From positions 558,001-622,000 of the forward strand of contig NC_018419.1 in assembly GCF_000287335.1 (NCBI RefSeq): a DNA stretch of 64,000 nucleotides, written 5' to 3'. Numbering within the stretch: the first letter of the stretch is position 1; every line of letters begins with the position of its first letter. The translations under genes were made by a program, and so were the position numbers. Under the pieces are notes generated by a model. That model made no database searches. It was not told where the DNA came from and worked only from the letters and a program-made list of their open reading frames with translations. Below, in pieces: positions 1 to 12,460 of this stretch. Origin of the DNA: a secondary endosymbiont of Ctenarytaina eucalypti (lineage in GTDB: Bacteria; Pseudomonadota; Gammaproteobacteria; Enterobacterales; Enterobacteriaceae).

Positions 1-1610
1 CTTCGGTACGGAGCCAAGTAACAATCTTATCAGCAGCGTAGCCTTGAGAAAGATGCTTCTCTATCTACACCAAAAACCCTTCACTTTTACTATAGTGAGA
101 AAGGATGCCTGAAAAAGCGCAGGGGGGGGAGCGAAAGCGCACTAGGGACAGCAGGTAGAATATAAACCTTGCATTCACTATAACAAAACCAACTCTACTG
201 AGATAGAGCAGTAGAGCTAAAAATAGATTTTACTCAAACGTGATCATAGTGATAGCATAGTCATACATCATTCGACCAATGCATCATCCATGGTTTATAA
301 TTTTAAAATCTGTAGTAAATGAAATATCCAGATACTGTTCATGCATAAATGTTTATAGACAATACGTTTGATCTCTGTTCTACCGATGCTGATAAGACCT
401 ACCTTCATGCTATTACATTTTATCGGTCAGTCGATTAATTCATCCGATAGCATAAAACATGTTTATTCAAACATTCTGCCCAGCAAGCGTTGCTTTCAAC
501 AACGTGTTGTCATCTTTATTAAGTACATCAGATCAAGAGAGAGGCACTATGCAGCAGTTTAGAATTAGTAACTAGTCTCTTTATAAACAGATCCTTAAGT
601 AGAACGAAAGCTCTAAAAGTATTAGCGGATAATGCTGTTAGTGCTACCCCTTTGGCAGAGAAAGAAATGTAATCATCTGTTCAGATTTATCCCACACCTT
701 TGGATAGTCATATCATGCGTGCCCAAAGGCTGACGATTTGATAAAGCAAAGCTAGCGGGAAATCTAATAGGCGGCGCCTAACGGCTCTATCGACACACAT
801 GACGGAGAGAATGCGTTGCTTAGAAATTAAATATGATTGATGATCTCGCCTTAATAAGTTAGCTTTTGAGGTCCGAAGCGAGCGCAATACTTAGAAAAAG
901 ACACCGGGATATTATCAATGTTTATTAGCTATAAAATAGGCATGTTTTCATTCAAAACGTTTTTTAGTCGGGGCGCTATCTGGAGTCTAGATGAGTCTCT
1001 AATGTATCACAAGGCATGGTAATCACTAACGATTACATTAGTTTAGAAACCCTCCTAACATTATCTGTATCACATAATAATGCCACTGACAGGAAATTCG
1101 TCATATAGTCTAATCCCCCCGCAAAGTTCTAGGTCACTAAGGTTGTTATGTTAACTATTAGCGTTGTTATAGAAACCACGTATGGACATAAATGCAATAA
1201 GCTGCATTAAAGATTGCAGAAAATATCGAGTTTATGAATCCAGCTATAACCTATCCTAACTGTAAGGCATCAGATTAGTTTCAAATACCCCTATTCGCGC
1301 TATCTTCACTCGGCTCACGACTTCTATGCTTCTCTCCTTGGCAGAAAGCGTTATTTCCCCTTTCTCATCGCGAGTAAGCACGATAGCGAACAAAAAGCAT
1401 CCTTAACAATTGAACGCTTAGGATATAGGTACTGATATACTAACTGCTTAAATTATCATTAGGATTACAAACATCAGGGCTCATTTTATTTTAAAAAGAC
1501 TTTTGTAGTTTTAATGCTACTAAGAGGCTACGAGTGGCTAGGGTCAACAAAAACCGTAGAAGCATCCGGAACCCTAAGGTCCCCCGCAGAGCTAAGGGGA
1601 AGACAAAAAA
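1..1610. other. Eroded intergenic region at the left edge
   Basis: No supportable gene. The region is AT-rich with stops in all frames and contains a run of eight G at 122-129. A short minus-strand open stretch at about 1-68 reads IEKHLSQGYAADKIVTWLRT and could be the end of a decayed gene running off the left edge. Another 41-codon minus-strand stretch at 1268-1390 looks protein-like, but I could not assign either one. Confidence 0.6.
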
Positions 1611-3608
1611 TTATTTCAGCAGTAGACGTGCTATTCTCAGCACGTTTTCGACGGTAAAGCCGAAAAACTTGAACAATTCTTCTGCCGGCGCTGATGCTCC
1701 AAAGGTGGTCATGCCAATAATTTTCCCCTTCAGACCAACGTATTTGTACCAGTAATCTGTAATACCAGCCTCAATGGCGATACGAGCCGTCACTTCTTTC
1801 GGCAATACCGACTCTCGATATGCCCCGTCCTGTGCATCAAAAACATCGGTGGAGGGCAGTGATACCACTCGCACCTTGCGATCTTCATTCCTTAACTGTT
1901 GATATGCTTCCACTGCCAACTCCACTTCCGAACCAGTGGCAATAAGGATCAATTCTGGTTGCCCGGCGCAATCTTTAAGTACATAGCCGCCGCGGGCAAT
2001 ATCCGCCAGTTGCTGCGCTGTACGATCTTGCTGCGCTAAATTTTGGCGCGATAGAATTAGCGCTGTCGGACCGTTTCGGTTCTCAATAGCTTTCTTCCAG
2101 GCTACCGCAGTTTCTACTTGGTCGCAAGAACGCCAGTTGCTCATATTAGGCGTCATTCGCAAACTAGCTAACTGCTCTACCGGCTGATGGGTTGGGCCGT
2201 CTTCACCCACACCAATAGAGTCATGCGTATATACCATAATGTGGCGGGACTTCATTAACGCTGCCATGCGAACAGCATTTCTGGCATATTCGACAAACAT
2301 CAAGAAGGTAGACGTATAGGGGAGAAAGCCACCGTGCTGGGCAATACCGTTACCAATAGCCGTCATGCCAAATTCGCGTACGCCATAATGAATATAATTA
2401 CCTGCGTAATCATCGGCGATAGAAGTAGCTTGTGACCACATTGTCAAAGTACTTCGCGCCAGATCCGCCGACCCTCCAACTAATTCTGGGAGCAGAGGAC
2501 AAAAAACTTCCAGCACATTCCGCGAAGCTTGACGGCTAGCTATCTTCGACGGATGAGCCTGAAGTTGCTCGATGACTTTCTGTGCCTCCACTTGCCAATG
2601 TGCTGGCAGTTCGCCATTCATGCGACGTTTGAACTCAGATCCTAACTTGGGGAAGGCTTTTTCATAGGTGAGGAATTTTTTATTCCAGGTTGATTCTTTC
2701 TTATTACCCGCCTCTTTTGCGTCCCAAGCCTGGTAGATTTCCGAAGGGATGACGAATGGAGGCTCATGCCAGCCGAGCGCTTTACGAGTAGCGGCAATTT
2801 CTTTATCTCCCAAAGGGGCACCATGAGCGCCGTGCGTGCCAGCTTTAGTCGGTGCTCCGCATGCGATAACTGTTTTACATATCAATAAAGACGGCCGATC
2901 AGTAACGGCACGGGCCTTATCGATGGCTACCTTGACGTCATTACTGTCATGGCCATCGACATTTCGTACGACGTGCCAGCCATAGGCTTCAAAACGAGAG
3001 GCGGTGTCATCATTAAACCAACCTTGAACATCGCCGTCGATAGAGATACCGTTATCATCGTAAAACGCGATTAGTTTTCCCAGTTTCATAATAGTGCCGG
3101 CTAACGAGCAGACTTCATGGGAAATGCCTTCCATCATGCAGCCGTCACCGAGGAACACATAGGTATAGTGATTGACAATGTCATAGCCAGGGCGGTTAAA
3201 CTGCGCTGCTAGCATGCGCTCGGCTATCGCCAGACCAACAGCGTTAGCAATGCCTTGGCCTAGTGGTCCGGTTGTGGTTTCTACGCCACTGGTGTGGCCA
3301 TATTCCGGATGTCCTGGCGTTCTAGAATACAACTGACGAAAGTTTTTTAATTCTTCTATCGGCAGGTCGTAACCGGTTAGGTGTAAAAGACTGTAAAGCA
3401 GCATCGAACCATGACCGTTAGAAAGGATAAAACGGTCACGATCGGCCCAGTTTGGGTTTAACGGATTATGGCTCATGTAATCGCGCCACAGGACTTCGGC
3501 GATATCCGCCATCCCCATTGGTGCACCAGGATGCCCGGAATTAGCTTTTTGTACAGCATCCATATTTAACACACGAATAGCGTTAGCAAGGGATTTTCTT
3601 GATGTCAT
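1611..3608 (-). CDS. tkt: Transketolase
   Basis: Thiamine-diphosphate enzyme of the non-oxidative pentose phosphate pathway. It moves two-carbon ketol units between sugar phosphates in the cytosol. The 665-residue product matches enterobacterial TktA/TktB along its whole length. The N-terminal [12 protein letters not shown] block, the ThDP/Mg motif GDGCMMEG (about residue 154) with the later FYDDNG, and the catalytic-Glu region GVREFGM are all present. The start is the ATG at 3608 because GGAG lies at normal spacing before it; an ATG four codons earlier overlaps that ribosome binding site. It lies 15 bp downstream of tal on the same strand, the arrangement of E. coli talA-tktB, so the pair is probably one operon. 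The sequence does not decide between tktA and tktB. Together with tal and rpiA it supplies ribose and erythrose phosphates. Confidence 0.97.
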   Translation of the reverse strand: MTSRKSLANAIRVLNMDAVQKANSGHPGAPMGMADIAEVLWRDYMSHNPLNPNWADRDRFILSNGHGSMLLYSLLHLTGYDLPIEELKNFRQLYSRTPGHPEYGHTSGVETTTGPLGQGIANAVGLAIAERMLAAQFNRPGYDIVNHYTYVFLGDGCMMEGISHEVCSLAGTIMKLGKLIAFYDDNGISIDGDVQGWFNDDTASRFEAYGWHVVRNVDGHDSNDVKVAIDKARAVTDRPSLLICKTVIACGAPTKAGTHGAHGAPLGDKEIAATRKALGWHEPPFVIPSEIYQAWDAKEAGNKKESTWNKKFLTYEKAFPKLGSEFKRRMNGELPAHWQVEAQKVIEQLQAHPSKIASRQASRNVLEVFCPLLPELVGGSADLARSTLTMWSQATSIADDYAGNYIHYGVREFGMTAIGNGIAQHGGFLPYTSTFLMFVEYARNAVRMAALMKSRHIMVYTHDSIGVGEDGPTHQPVEQLASLRMTPNMSNWRSCDQVETAVAWKKAIENRNGPTALILSRQNLAQQDRTAQQLADIARGGYVLKDCAGQPELILIATGSEVELAVEAYQQLRNEDRKVRVVSLPSTDVFDAQDGAYRESVLPKEVTARIAIEAGITDYWYKYVGLKGKIIGMTTFGASAPAEELFKFFGFTVENVLRIARLLLK

Positions 3609-3623
3609 TAGATGCTCCAAAGG

Positions 3624-4574
3624 TTAGAATTTTGCTGCCAAAAGATCGTTAAGGCGTTCTTGGTCAAACGCAAACTGCCGAATACCTTCGGCTAGTTTCT
3701 CCACGGCCATCGCATCTTCGTTATGTTGCCATCTGAATTCCTCTTCAGATAGCCCTACCGGATCATCACTACGTTCGGCAGAAGGTGATAGTTTACGCTG
3801 AACAGAACCCTGCTGTGTATGCAGCTCTTTCAGGAGAGCGGGGGAGATGGTTAGGAGATCACATCCAGCTAGCGCTAGAATCTGTTCAACTTTGCGAAAA
3901 CTAGCACCCATGATAACGGTCTTATAGGAGTGGTGTTTATAGTAAGTGTAGATTCTTCGCACCGACAATACGCCCGGATCCTTGTCGACTACGTACGGAT
4001 CTAGCGGTGCACGCTGGTGATGCCAGTCATAAATTCGACCGACAAACGGCGAAATAAGATATACGCCTGCTTCGGCACAGGCGCGTGCTTGTGCGAAGGA
4101 GAAAAGTAGCGTTAGATTACAATGAATGCCTTCTTTTTCAAGCTCTTCTGCAGCCTTAATCCCTTCCCAAGTGGCAGCAAGCTTAATGAGAATACGAGAT
4201 TTATTAATACCCTGTTCTTGATAAAGGGAAACTAGTTTACGGGCCTGTACGATACACATCCTACGATCAAAAGAAAAGCGCGCATCTACTTCAGTAGAGA
4301 CACGCCCCGGCACACTTTTTAGAATTTCCACACCAATATTAACTGCTAATTTGTCGATGGCGTTAAGAATCTGAGTTGCTTGGGTACCCCCTTCTTTTCG
4401 AGCATAAACCAGAGCATCTTCCAAGAGCGCTTGATAAATCTTGAGTCTGGCCGCTTTCAGGATTAAAGACGGGTTCGTGGTGGCATCTTGTGGTTTATAA
4501 TGACGGATTGACTCTATGTCTCCGCTGTCGGCCACGACAGTACTAAATTTTTTCAGACCCTCTAACTGGTTCAT
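3624..4574 (-). CDS. tal: Transaldolase
   Basis: Cytosolic transaldolase of the non-oxidative pentose phosphate pathway. It transfers a dihydroxyacetone unit from sedoheptulose 7-phosphate to glyceraldehyde 3-phosphate. At 316 residues it equals E. coli TalA in length. The N-terminal [11 protein letters not shown] and [10 protein letters not shown] blocks are present, as is the Schiff-base lysine (Lys131) in [13 protein letters not shown]. The chosen start is the ATG at 4574, preceded by GGAGTAGAGAT; the upstream in-frame ATG at 4610 would add 12 residues with no counterpart in the family. The gene is followed after 15 bp by tkt. Its linkage to tkt suggests the talA paralogue, but this is inferred from position. 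Confidence 0.96.
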   Translation of the reverse strand: MNQLEGLKKFSTVVADSGDIESIRHYKPQDATTNPSLILKAARLKIYQALLEDALVYARKEGGTQATQILNAIDKLAVNIGVEILKSVPGRVSTEVDARFSFDRRMCIVQARKLVSLYQEQGINKSRILIKLAATWEGIKAAEELEKEGIHCNLTLLFSFAQARACAEAGVYLISPFVGRIYDWHHQRAPLDPYVVDKDPGVLSVRRIYTYYKHHSYKTVIMGASFRKVEQILALAGCDLLTISPALLKELHTQQGSVQRKLSPSAERSDDPVGLSEEEFRWQHNEDAMAVEKLAEGIRQFAFDQERLNDLLAAKF

Positions 4575-4787
4575 ATCTCTACTCCATTCATTCAATACTA
4601 CCAAGCGCATAAGTCGCGGTTAGTGTGAAGATAACGGTGAATCAATTAAAACGTAGAATGAATATGCTGACTCTGATTGTGCTCATGTCTATAATCGGTG
4701 GCCGCAAAGAAGACGGCGCCTAAATTGCTAATGCTGTCAGGTAAGGTTAATAATCTATTGTATTCTAAAAAATATTTATTAATTTTA

Positions 4788-5222
4788 TTACAATAATTTA
4801 TCTAATTGATTCGCAAATTTCTGGCGTTCGCGATGCCCAAGCTTCGGAGGACCGCCTGTCTGGATACCGCTGCCGCGCAAGGTATCCATAAAATCCCGTA
4901 AGATCAGCTTTCCTCGAATCGTAGACCGCTGATAAAGCTCGCCGTATGGATTAAGCGCTAACGCGCCCTTTGCCAGTACTGCGGCCGCTAGCGGAATGTC
5001 AGCCGTAATAACCAGATCACCTGCGGCAACACGCTGAACTATTTCATCGTCCGCTACATCGAAACCAGCAGCCACTAGCAATGTTCGTATAAAACGTGAC
5101 GGAGGTACCTGAAGTAATTTATTTGCTACTAGAGTGACCTTGATTGCATGTCGACCCGCGACACGAAATAAAATCTCTTTAATTACCAAGGGACAGGCAT
5201 CTGCATCTACCCAGATTTCCAT
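4788..5222 (-). CDS. yaiI: UPF0178 (DUF188) family protein YaiI
   Basis: A 144-residue member of the YaiI/DUF188 family (E. coli YaiI is about 150 residues). Conserved blocks are WVDADACP at the N-terminus, [31 protein letters not shown], and [17 protein letters not shown] near the end. The fold is thought to be related to PIN-like nucleases, but no biochemical role is established. The start at 5222 aligns with E. coli and has AGGAG upstream. That ribosome binding site lies inside the last codons of the broken hemF, whose stop is only 5 bases before this ATG. The gene therefore formed a hemF-yaiI pair and now depends on a dead gene for its leader. It is one of few genes of unknown role retained here. 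Confidence 0.92.
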   Translation of the reverse strand: MEIWVDADACPLVIKEILFRVAGRHAIKVTLVANKLLQVPPSRFIRTLLVAAGFDVADDEIVQRVAAGDLVITADIPLAAAVLAKGALALNPYGELYQRSTIRGKLILRDFMDTLRGSGIQTGGPPKLGHRERQKFANQLDKLL

Positions 5223-5227
5223 AGCAG

Positions 5228-6062
5228 TCACTCCTGAAACCAGTCGCAAGCCGATAAAAAGACGCCATATGACGCAGCCGCGGGACTTTTTTCGCCCGCT
5301 CGTAATGATGCTCCCATCACACTAAGGTCGGCATTGAAAGCCAGATCAAATCGGCGAAGTGGCCTGATTGCAGACAAAATAACATTCCTTTTCCCCAGAT
5401 TAAATCACACTCGACATATCGTCCGCGACGATCAAACGGGAACTGTCGTTCACGTTCGCCCCAGACATGAGACTTCCGTAGTTCGATGATCGGAAAATAA
5501 GAGGCTAGATAGCCTAGGTCAAAGTCGAACGTATTCAGATCATCAAAAATAGCCCACTAATACCACGTGTCTCATTGCGGTATCTAAGAAAGAATAGTCA
5601 TATCGCTTCAGCGTTCATAGAGGAGGTAGATGTCGCTTTCAAATGACTGAAAAATCGATTGCGCTGTTCAATGCCAGCGAGCGGCTTCTTTTTGAAGGCC
5701 GTAAAATAGCGTTCAGTCAAAACTCCTGCTAAGCCACCACATAGGTTTGACGTTCCCGGTTTTGCGGTGATAAAAGCGCACATTAGCGTGGCTGGCGGGT
5801 AGACAGGGATTCTCTGGGGATTTATACCAAGCGAAACGCCGGTGCCTTGATACGATCGGTTAAGCCAGTTCCGGTCGAAAAAACGTTACGGATAACGGCA
5901 ATATTTGGCTATGTACTCGAGAGCAATTCACACCTGCCTGTTCGAAAACTCGCCATTGGCGCAGCACGCGCTTCCTTCTAACGCCATATCCTCGGTGTGG
6001 CGTTATAGCTCCTTGCGGAAAACGTTGTGCAAATCGTTTCTTGCAGCTCTTTGATATAATTA
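5228..6062 (-). pseudogene. hemF: hemF remnant (oxygen-dependent coproporphyrinogen III oxidase)
   Basis: Decayed copy of HemF, the oxygen-dependent oxidase that converts coproporphyrinogen III to protoporphyrinogen IX. In order on the minus strand, and in shifting frames, I read: [14 protein letters not shown] (N-terminus), [40 protein letters not shown], and a C-terminus [19 protein letters not shown] before a TGA at 5228-5230. These line up in order with E. coli HemF over nearly its full length of about 300 residues. Several frameshifts and stops make it nonfunctional. Its tail carries the ribosome binding site of yaiI. hemC and hemD elsewhere in the window are intact, so protoporphyrin synthesis would need HemN or another source. 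Confidence 0.9.
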
Positions 6063-8720
6063 ATTATATGTTCAATGCTCGATTCTCTTATCGCTACATT
6101 CCTCTACAGTAAACCATGAACATGAGTGTCTTGAATGATGAGGAACGATACTGCTCTGTGATGCATTTCTAGTAAAGTCTAATTATCATCTTAAGCATTC
6201 TGTTTTCTCATGAGACTTAACGTCATCCAGGTGCGCCTCAATGTGCATTGATTTATTAAATTGATAGAATAAAACGTTTTCGATTGTTTCTAGGGTAATC
6301 TTATTCCTTTCGCGTAATGGTAATTTGTCACAATACTAACGAGATGCTCAAAATATTAAGAAGGCATTATCGATACAAATGCCCCTTACGTCAAGAGGCG
6401 CTTTACTTGAGGTAAAGGTTACTTTTCATGAAAGTGAGCAAAAATGTCGAGAAAAAAGCAAAAGCATTAGACATTTCTTAATATTCTTCAATTCACCTCA
6501 GCCTGGTTGTATCACATAACATGTTTAGGGCGTTCGCTCCTCTTATAGATATTATTAGCCTTAGCCTATGTGGACTATCTGCGATCTTTGCTAGTTAGGT
6601 CATCTTGCCCAGCGCTGTGACCATCGCTATTACCCCACCTACCTGTGGATTATAGTCATACGGACTCAGATCAGCCGCTATTACTTTTTCAATCACAGAA
6701 TATGACCATTTAAGCCCATGAGCGCTAGTGATAATCAGTCGTCTTTTTTAGCTCTCATTGCTATCCTAGATGAGACGCTAAGTGTTAACTTTGTGGTTAT
6801 TCTCATCGTATCTGAATGGCGAATATTGCGCACTCTACCACCGCTGGATAAGCCATGTTAATTTATTACTAGATAGAGTATCATACCACTAACGTCTATT
6901 TTCAGCATGTCACGATATCCTGTTACCAAAGGTGTCCAACCTTGCCCAAAACCGTAAGATTAGTGCTGTCAATAACGAAAGTAGCAATGACAACGGGTAT
7001 TGATGTTTTTTATAACAATACTAATAATCACCGCTAGTTTTTTTTGATCAAAAAATCCTGCTGTCAACTTAAAAAAATTTACAGAAGCTTAACAAGCGAG
7101 CCCGCAACTTTCTCTTACGTTCTCAACTGAACACGAAGTACGCGCTTTATCTTCAGGGTCATGCTGATGGCCCCGATCTACGTAAAACAGTAGTCATCTA
7201 TGCCGTCCAAGACCAGCCTTTTCTTTGCGTACAGGTAAAAGATGACTCATTGTGATCTATCACTGTCAGCGCCACTCCCCGATTGAGAGCCTGATGGTAA
7301 ATAAATCAGTGAATGTTTTTAAACTTTTTTTCTATGGAAGGAAAAATTTTAAAATAACTGTAAGATTCTTAGCTACTGCTTACCTGAAATTTATATATTT
7401 AAAAAAGTGATGCGTCATCAGACAACATGATGAGCTAGCTCTCGTGTGATCTTATTTGTGCATAAGCGAAACAGCCATACAGAGTGTCTTGTTGCTTTAA
7501 ATCAAAGCGTGTGGGTGTACCGCTACAAAAATCACGACTACAAGGTATCAGCGAGCTATGCTATACGTCGCCTTCTTTCAAATACATTTGAAATAGATTA
7601 GCCCAGCATAAAGAAGGTTAATACACAATACTTATGCCGCCTCCCTAAATATCTCAAGGTATTCATCGCACTACTGACAATAGTGTGGCGCATATCTGAT
7701 GAGGCGAGTCTATAGAAAAATAGAGCTAAAACTTTTTCATCAAAAGCTTACGCATATAGCATTAAACGTTGTATGTTCAATCAACATAAGATCGAACGCT
7801 ATGTTTTTTGCTAAAACAAAAAAACAATAACATCAATCTTTGCTATAGTATATTCTTGATATGGTTGTTCATCACTTATCAAGACAGCTCGTTTTCGGCC
7901 TAACTTATCGTGCAGCAGTATCACTGATACACGGCCTCTGCCGAATTTGCTAAAGCAGATAAAAGACTTGGCACTTAGGGATAATGCAACTGCAAGACTT
8001 TACTCTTTATGAGACTCTGTTTCGTTAGAAACGAAAACCGCCACTCTGGAAGAATGTGCAATATCATTTAAATCATACTATAAGCGTCATGATAAAGCTG
8101 AAAATCAGAATGTAAGCAATTTTTTGGCACACAGCTCAAGATAAATGATAAACATGTGCTACCAATATTTATAGAAACACAGTATCATTTCCTTTTATGC
8201 AACACCGTGCATCTGAAAAAACGTATGCTGTCGCCCTTGCACAAGCAAGGCAGACACTGCCTGTCTGCACTAGCCTGTACGGACTATCTACTAGGTTAAA
8301 ATCCTAGGATATAAAAATCTAATCCCATGTAACTTTAATCCAAAAGTAAGTAAGACGATAGTAATAGTCACAGCATTACGCTAGAGAACACTTTTACGAT
8401 AATGACAGTGTTCAAGATACGGAACAGTATCCAGATTGCGTAATCGCTAGATCTATCTGCCTCGTACAGGGCCTCTACTCGTGCATACGCTGCCACGAAT
8501 TACCGTAGCCTTCAGGTGATCTAGGGTCAATGGAGGGAGGCACCCTATCGATATTCTATAAGCTTTCCTGTTTAGGTCTACAGCAGGCGCGCTGTATCCC
8601 CCTCACTGTAGAGCCTAGGATCGCTGATCGAACGATAGCTAAGAAGCACTATCCGCTTATCGCAAAAGGTTTTTATGATAAATACCCATTAAGTTCTTTT
8701 ATCATCTCCTGAGGTTTGGT
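6063..8720. other. Eroded intergenic region between hemF remnant and tsaB
   Basis: No intact gene. A protein-like open stretch on the plus strand at about 7085-7255 contains YALYLQGHADGPDLRKTVV and ends in TGA; it looks like the 3' end of a decayed gene that I cannot name. Two small adjacent hairpins lie at 8235-8250 and 8251-8267. The last 200 bases before tsaB are GC-richer but show no recognisable coding remains. Confidence 0.55.
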
Positions 8721-9398
8721 ATGTCTACCCGAATTTTAGCTATTGATACTGCAACCGAAGCCTGTTCTGCCGCGCTCATGCTTGACGATGCAGTATTTCT
8801 GGAGCGTTTCGCTGTTACACCCCGCACACACACGCAGAGTATTTTACCTATGATAGACAGTCTGTTAGCTGAGGCCGGTATTACGCTTGATAGTCTTAAT
8901 GCGCTGGCGTTCAGCCGCGGCCCCGGTAGCTTTACTGGCATGAGAATTGGCATAGGGATTGCGCAAGGCTTAGCAATGGGGGTCGATCTACCGATTATTA
9001 GCGTCTCCACGTTGGCAGCGTTGGCCGAAGGCGCCTTGCGTCAAACCGGAGCTTCAAAGGTGCTGACCGCGATAGATGCGCGCATGGGGGAAGTATACTG
9101 GGCCGCCTATCAGCTTAAAGAAGGGGTCTGGCTAGGAGAAGATTGTGAAGTAGTGTCAGCGCCCGCAGCACTCACTGCGCTTCATGCGGATCTGACTGGT
9201 TCCTGGGCCACCGCCGGAACTGGGTGGGAGGCATATCCCTCGCTACTAGATCATGAAGGTCTAGAACTCATTTCAGGGGAAACCCTGATGCCCAGTGCGC
9301 GGGATATGTTGCCAATAGCGCTGCATCAATATCGCCACGGCAACACACAACGGGTTGAGATGGCCAAACTTACCTACTTGCGCAATAAAGTATTATAG
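8721..9398 (+). CDS. tsaB: tRNA threonylcarbamoyladenosine biosynthesis protein TsaB
   Basis: TsaB (YeaZ) is the non-catalytic partner of TsaD. With TsaC and TsaE it makes the t6A37 modification of ANN-decoding tRNAs, an essential step in most bacteria. The 225-residue product begins with ILAIDTATEACSAAL and carries the family blocks HTQSILPM, RGPGSFTGMRIGIGIAQGLA and AIDARMGEVYWA. It is a few residues shorter at the C-terminus than E. coli YeaZ (231). The start has GAGG about ten bases upstream. The gene stands alone: the enterobacterial neighbours (yoaA, yeaY, fadD) have gone. The tRNA-Thr in this window is a type of tRNA that TsaB's complex modifies. Confidence 0.96.
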   Translation: MSTRILAIDTATEACSAALMLDDAVFLERFAVTPRTHTQSILPMIDSLLAEAGITLDSLNALAFSRGPGSFTGMRIGIGIAQGLAMGVDLPIISVSTLAALAEGALRQTGASKVLTAIDARMGEVYWAAYQLKEGVWLGEDCEVVSAPAALTALHADLTGSWATAGTGWEAYPSLLDHEGLELISGETLMPSARDMLPIALHQYRHGNTQRVEMAKLTYLRNKVL

Positions 9399-12227
9399 CA
9401 TAGATTAGCCAGTAGGTAGCGGGTCAAATGCATACGTTTATTCGTGCGACAAGCAATAGGATCAACTATTAGGCTACACTCTAATTGTAACGACGAATGT
9501 TAACAGTCCTACTATTCCCTATAATATATCTTGTTGAAAATATCCAACTGCACATCATTTCTCGATTTACTCACTACATTCATTGCCACAATTTTTCTCT
9601 ACTATCACCAAAAAAGTTGCGTGACTACCCAGTAGTTCACTAATAAGAAAACTATAAGCGATATTATGCTCTGCAACAATCGATGCACAATCGCACCATG
9701 ACGGGATGGTGCGATAAAAAGAGACGCTTTTTTTTAAAAATCATACCGAATGACCTGCCGACTCATATGAGTCCCATAACCATAGCTCCAGTTAACTATA
9801 TGCGTCTTTTCCCTTGCGATCAAGGAATCGCAGATCTTCGTGGGACCGAGTGTTAAAATGACGGCTCTATTGCTAAGAAACTCAAGCTATTTTTCTTCTC
9901 GAGACTCTAATAAAGACAGTAGATTTCGGAATCAAAATATCAACACCATATGATACTGTCAATGTTACTTTTTTTATAAAACTGACCTAAAAGAGTTAGG
10001 TAAATTTGTATAAAATTTTAGTAGAATGGTATTTGTAGCTCTAACGTAAAACGTCTACCGCATCTACCAATAGCTAGAGACATACATCACAGCATTGTGT
10101 GTAACGATTGCTCGTATAACACAGTTCTACTGATTTATCGCGTCGATCGGATCAAACAACTCTAACTTACCATAACATTCGCGAAGCATCTGACGCAGAT
10201 GATTGCGATACGTATGAGTGTTATGATCCTCTGTTACAATAGGCGCTAAAGTCTCTTATTCGACGGTATCGGGCTAGCGGAATTAACTAAGCCAGCACGA
10301 TGAGTATCTACGTAACCGGATTGAAACTCAAGATCACGGCTGACATGATATAGTGACGCCATGAAGAGATAGCAACTTACTGCGGGCGCCTCACACACTA
10401 AAACAGCCACGTGACAGCTTTAACTTACTGCTAGTAGAGCATTTTTTAGTCACAAGCGCTCATTTTTTAAATACAGACGTTGAGAAGCTTTTTAAGAAAT
10501 AGATTGTATCCGATGGGTACAGAAAGCTCCGCAATCCCTAGAAGAGCAAAGAATGTAGCGATAACTCTTGATAACTTTCTTTCTAAGATGAAAGCATTTT
10601 TCTATTAAAAATCATCGACTACGTCATTTCCAAGTGTTTAACTAGTCGCACTACACATCGCGATTAATTAGAACCTTCAGTTGACTTATGCTAGAGTTGT
10701 CAAGACTACAGGCCGCCGCGGCACACTAGGCTAGCTCAGAACAGCTTCTCAGGATGCATGAGTGCATCACAGTATACATATGATACATACGACTATCTAC
10801 GCATCAGAAAAAAGCAACAACTATGATGCCCATGATAGAATAAATAATCTAATCTTAGCATTTAACTACGGTGTATGCCGTTTTTTTTAGAAACTTCTAT
10901 CAAAAACTTTTACTTATTGTCCTAGCGCTTCAGGAGATCCCACCGGCGCAAGAATGTAATAGCCTTTTCGCAGCACACCCAATGCCAAAACAAGCCATGC
11001 TGAGTCCCTAATACGGTTTGAGAACGGCCTTAGACTTCATCAATCGTTATCCTAAAATCGGCTGAGAGAAGCAAGTGCCTAGCAAGGGCTCGGTGTTAAA
11101 TAAAAAGAGTTTCGTAACAGCGTTATATGGGAAAGTGGATACTGAAAAAAATACCACGATCCTGATTATGACAACATGCTCCTCCGAGATAGAGAGAAAA
11201 AGAACCCCTCTTTCGGTAGAAAACACTCTAGAGTAAATGCTTTACGCACCGATTTCACATACTAACGATGACAACTTATTCATTTCCTATTTTCCAAAAT
11301 CCTTACAGTAACTTATCGTTTTTGGGACAGTGCCTAGCTGAGGCCTAAAGTGCTACAAGCCTAGAAAATAACGCCACCAGGCAAGAAACAAGTTCACGAC
11401 AACAGTATTGAATGGATTCGACTGGCAGGAGAGCAAAATAAAAAGCTTGATGGTGTTGTTACCAATATCTTTAGTATATTATTAATTCTACGAACCACGG
11501 ATTGCTCTTCAGTACTATTCTACCGCCGAGAGATGATAGAAGGGTATCGGTTAAGTACATGTGGGGTTCTCTAGGTCTTATAGCAGGGATGCTAGGGAAG
11601 CTCAGAGCTACACTCAAGGCTTGCAGGTACCGCCCCGCGTCCTTCTACATTGCAAGAATAGGGTTTTTGCCGAGCTTATGGTGCCGCGCCCGCGTTATCT
11701 AGACTGGGCAGAGCTATTACGTAACTCAATCGCTAGTGGAGATAAGTTTAGCGGGGTTGATACGCTCGCTCCATGAATTATTTTGACCCTGATCTAGGAC
11801 AAGGTATGCGCTACGGAAATTTTCACTGCAATAGCACGCAGAAATCGTGAGCTTATAATCGTCTGAGTATCGTTAGACGAAATTAGCATAGTAGGAGTAT
11901 TATTCCTCAGGACTACATTCTGAGTGACGCAGAAAACCAAGGTTGATGTTTTTTTGCAACTCAAGATGCAGAGTCAGTGCTGAAATATCGTGTCGCGATA
12001 AAAGAAAAGCAGAAAATTATATATTTAGCTACAGAATCTAGTTAAATATCAAATACTTAAGTAATGCTAAAGATATCAAAAAATTTTACTTTCCCCCGTA
12101 TACTTTTGCTAATGCAGCTATAAAATGTAGACATATCGTTAAAGCTCCGTGCGAGCGCAAAGCCCGCAGGGGGCGCTTAGATGCTATAGGTCAGTCAAAG
12201 TACTCACTGTTGCCGTAATAACCTGGC
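9399..12227. other. Eroded intergenic region between tsaB and cspC
   Basis: About 2.8 kb without a gene. A perfect 9-bp stem at 9691-9714 (loop of six) lies 290 bases after tsaB. A GC-richer patch at about 11500-11780 has two overlapping open frames (one contains RVLLHCKNRVFAELMVPRPR) and may be the last trace of a gene, but it matches no family I recognise. In other enterics this interval holds genes such as pabB, sdaA, manXYZ and rlmA; none can be read here. Confidence 0.5.
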
Positions 12228-12437
12228 TTATAGGGCAGTCACATTGACTGCTGAAGGCCCTTTTTGGCCATCTTGGATTTCAAATTCGACGCTCTGGCCT
12301 TCGGTTAGAGTTTTAAAGCCGTTACCCTGAATAGCGGAAAAGTGAACAAATACATCTTTGCTGCCATCGGCCGGAGTGATAAAACCAAAACCTTTAGATT
12401 CGTTGAACCACTTCACTTGACCTTTGATCTTTGCCAT
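12228..12437 (-). CDS. cspC: Cold-shock-like protein CspC
   Basis: A 69-residue single-domain cold-shock protein that binds single-stranded RNA and DNA and acts as an RNA chaperone and antiterminator. It differs from E. coli CspC at only a few positions. RNP1 (KGFGFI, residues 15-20) and RNP2 (VFVHF, residues 29-33) are intact. [10 protein letters not shown] and AVNVTAL fit CspC better than CspE. The start is the ATG at 12437 with AAGGA upstream; the frame stays open further upstream only because it crosses the yobF tail. In E. coli yobF and cspC form one transcript; here yobF is broken but its end, directly upstream, is kept. Confidence 0.97.
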   Translation of the reverse strand: MAKIKGQVKWFNESKGFGFITPADGSKDVFVHFSAIQGNGFKTLTEGQSVEFEIQDGQKGPSAVNVTAL

Positions 12438-12460
12438 CTTGCATATTTCCTTTGGAGTGT

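Noticed and set aside
1534-1755. 73-codon plus-strand frame overlapping the tkt end
   Set aside because: Half lies antisense to tkt and nothing resembles a known protein.
11405-11430. Sequence resembling the tmRNA 5' end (TGGATTCGACTGG)
   Set aside because: No matching tmRNA 3' end, tag-peptide frame or acceptor stem follows within 400 bases.
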